DNA from: Galdieria yellowstonensis
Taxonomy: Eukaryota; Rhodophyta; Bangiophyceae; Galdieriales; Galdieriaceae
Direction of reading: 5' to 3'
Length of the DNA stretch: 64,000 nucleotides
Assembly: GCA_026122205.1 (NCBI GenBank)
Contig: JANCYU010000039.1
Coordinates: 124,001-188,000, forward strand
Positions 63,802 through 64,000 of this stretch are shown one piece after another; position 1 is the stretch's first letter, and the number at the start of each line of letters is the position of its first letter. The notes under the pieces are model-generated. The model was not told the DNA's origin. It searched no databases and was given only the letters and a program-made list of their open reading frames with translations. A program made the translations under genes and the position numbers.

Positions 63802-64000
63802 TTGTTCAGTTGGATCTGCGCCACGAATCCCAATACTTAAACCCAACTACGGGTAGCAGCTTTGCTAGGTTCAATAGGATGTCACGCATATCCTATTAGT
63901 CGCGGCATCATGAACTCTCGGTGTTTGTAGTATTCAGTGTCGCTTACCATCCTAAAGGAATAGTTTACCACTATAATCTCAAGACACTCCAAAACGGTCA
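63802..64000. other. Right end of window, no gene seen
   Basis: 3' flank of the GRWD1-like gene; no open frame of note and no recognisable RNA gene before the window ends. Confidence 0.4.

Noticed and set aside
1..64000. CRISPR arrays, rRNA genes, prophage or bacterial operons
   Set aside because: No regular spaced repeats, no rRNA-like sequence, and pervasive short spliceosomal introns argue for a eukaryotic nuclear segment.

Overview
The window looks like nuclear DNA of a compact, intron-rich, AT-leaning unicellular eukaryote, most probably a Galdieria-type red alga. I infer this from very dense genes on both strands, many short spliceosomal introns (mostly about 44-95 bp, GT-AG with a TAG/CAG acceptor, often a CTGAC/CTAAC-like branch motif), short intergenic gaps, and eukaryotic housekeeping proteins next to organelle-targeted ones. 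There are no operons. Gene models were assembled by hand from reading frames and splice phases; protein families were recognised from motifs, without database searches.

Layout. 1-0.64 kb: a decayed dispersed repeat. 0.9-7.6 kb: a small lysine-rich protein, a haloacid-dehalogenase-type hydrolase, a three-exon membrane protein and two tandem PPR-like helical-repeat proteins. 8-20.2 kb: an ERMP1-like membrane peptidase overlapping a POLE3-like histone-fold gene, a NEDD8-type protease divergent from RRP7, a CHCH-domain protein, an HDAC, a FIST-domain protein, a NUP42-like FG/CCCH protein divergent from an organellar Obg GTPase, and a HAPSTR-like protein. 20.2-28 kb: a kinesin-7-like motor, two uncharacterised genes, and a striking single gene joining histidinol-phosphatase (IMPase fold) to the bacterial RNase YicC. 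28-37.5 kb: an MFS carrier, an F-box/ZZ-finger protein, a TDT-family anion transporter, a divergent actin, an organellar uL10 and an RVSF-motif protein.

37.5-49 kb: two unresolved reverse-strand coding patches, an oxoglutarate/malate-type carrier, a VPS39-like HOPS/CORVET subunit divergent from a TPR protein, an SLC25A38-type carrier, MED20 and RPA1. 49-58.8 kb: sparse DNA, a near-perfect second copy of the SLC25A38-type gene 6,967 bp downstream, a TRAF-zinc-finger plus bZIP-like protein, a TPR protein and an MFSD1-like transporter. 58.8-62.4 kb is a graveyard of mobile-element debris: two inverted copies of the left-end repeat surround a fragment of a TnpB/Fanzor-type nuclease. 62.4-64 kb holds a GRWD1/RRB1 ribosome-biogenesis WD protein.

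Functional themes are ribosome and rRNA maturation (RRP7, GRWD1, Obg, uL10), mitochondrial transport and small mitochondrial proteins (two SLC25A38-type copies, oxoglutarate carrier, CHCH, PPR), DNA replication and cell cycle (RPA1, POLE3-like, kinesin-7) and membrane traffic (VPS39). E2F-like GGCGCC/TTTGGCGC elements sit just upstream of several start codons, including RPA1 and the kinesin. The best candidates for something new are the HisN-YicC fusion, the TRAF-finger/bZIP protein, the F-box/ZZ protein, and the Fanzor-associated repeat family.
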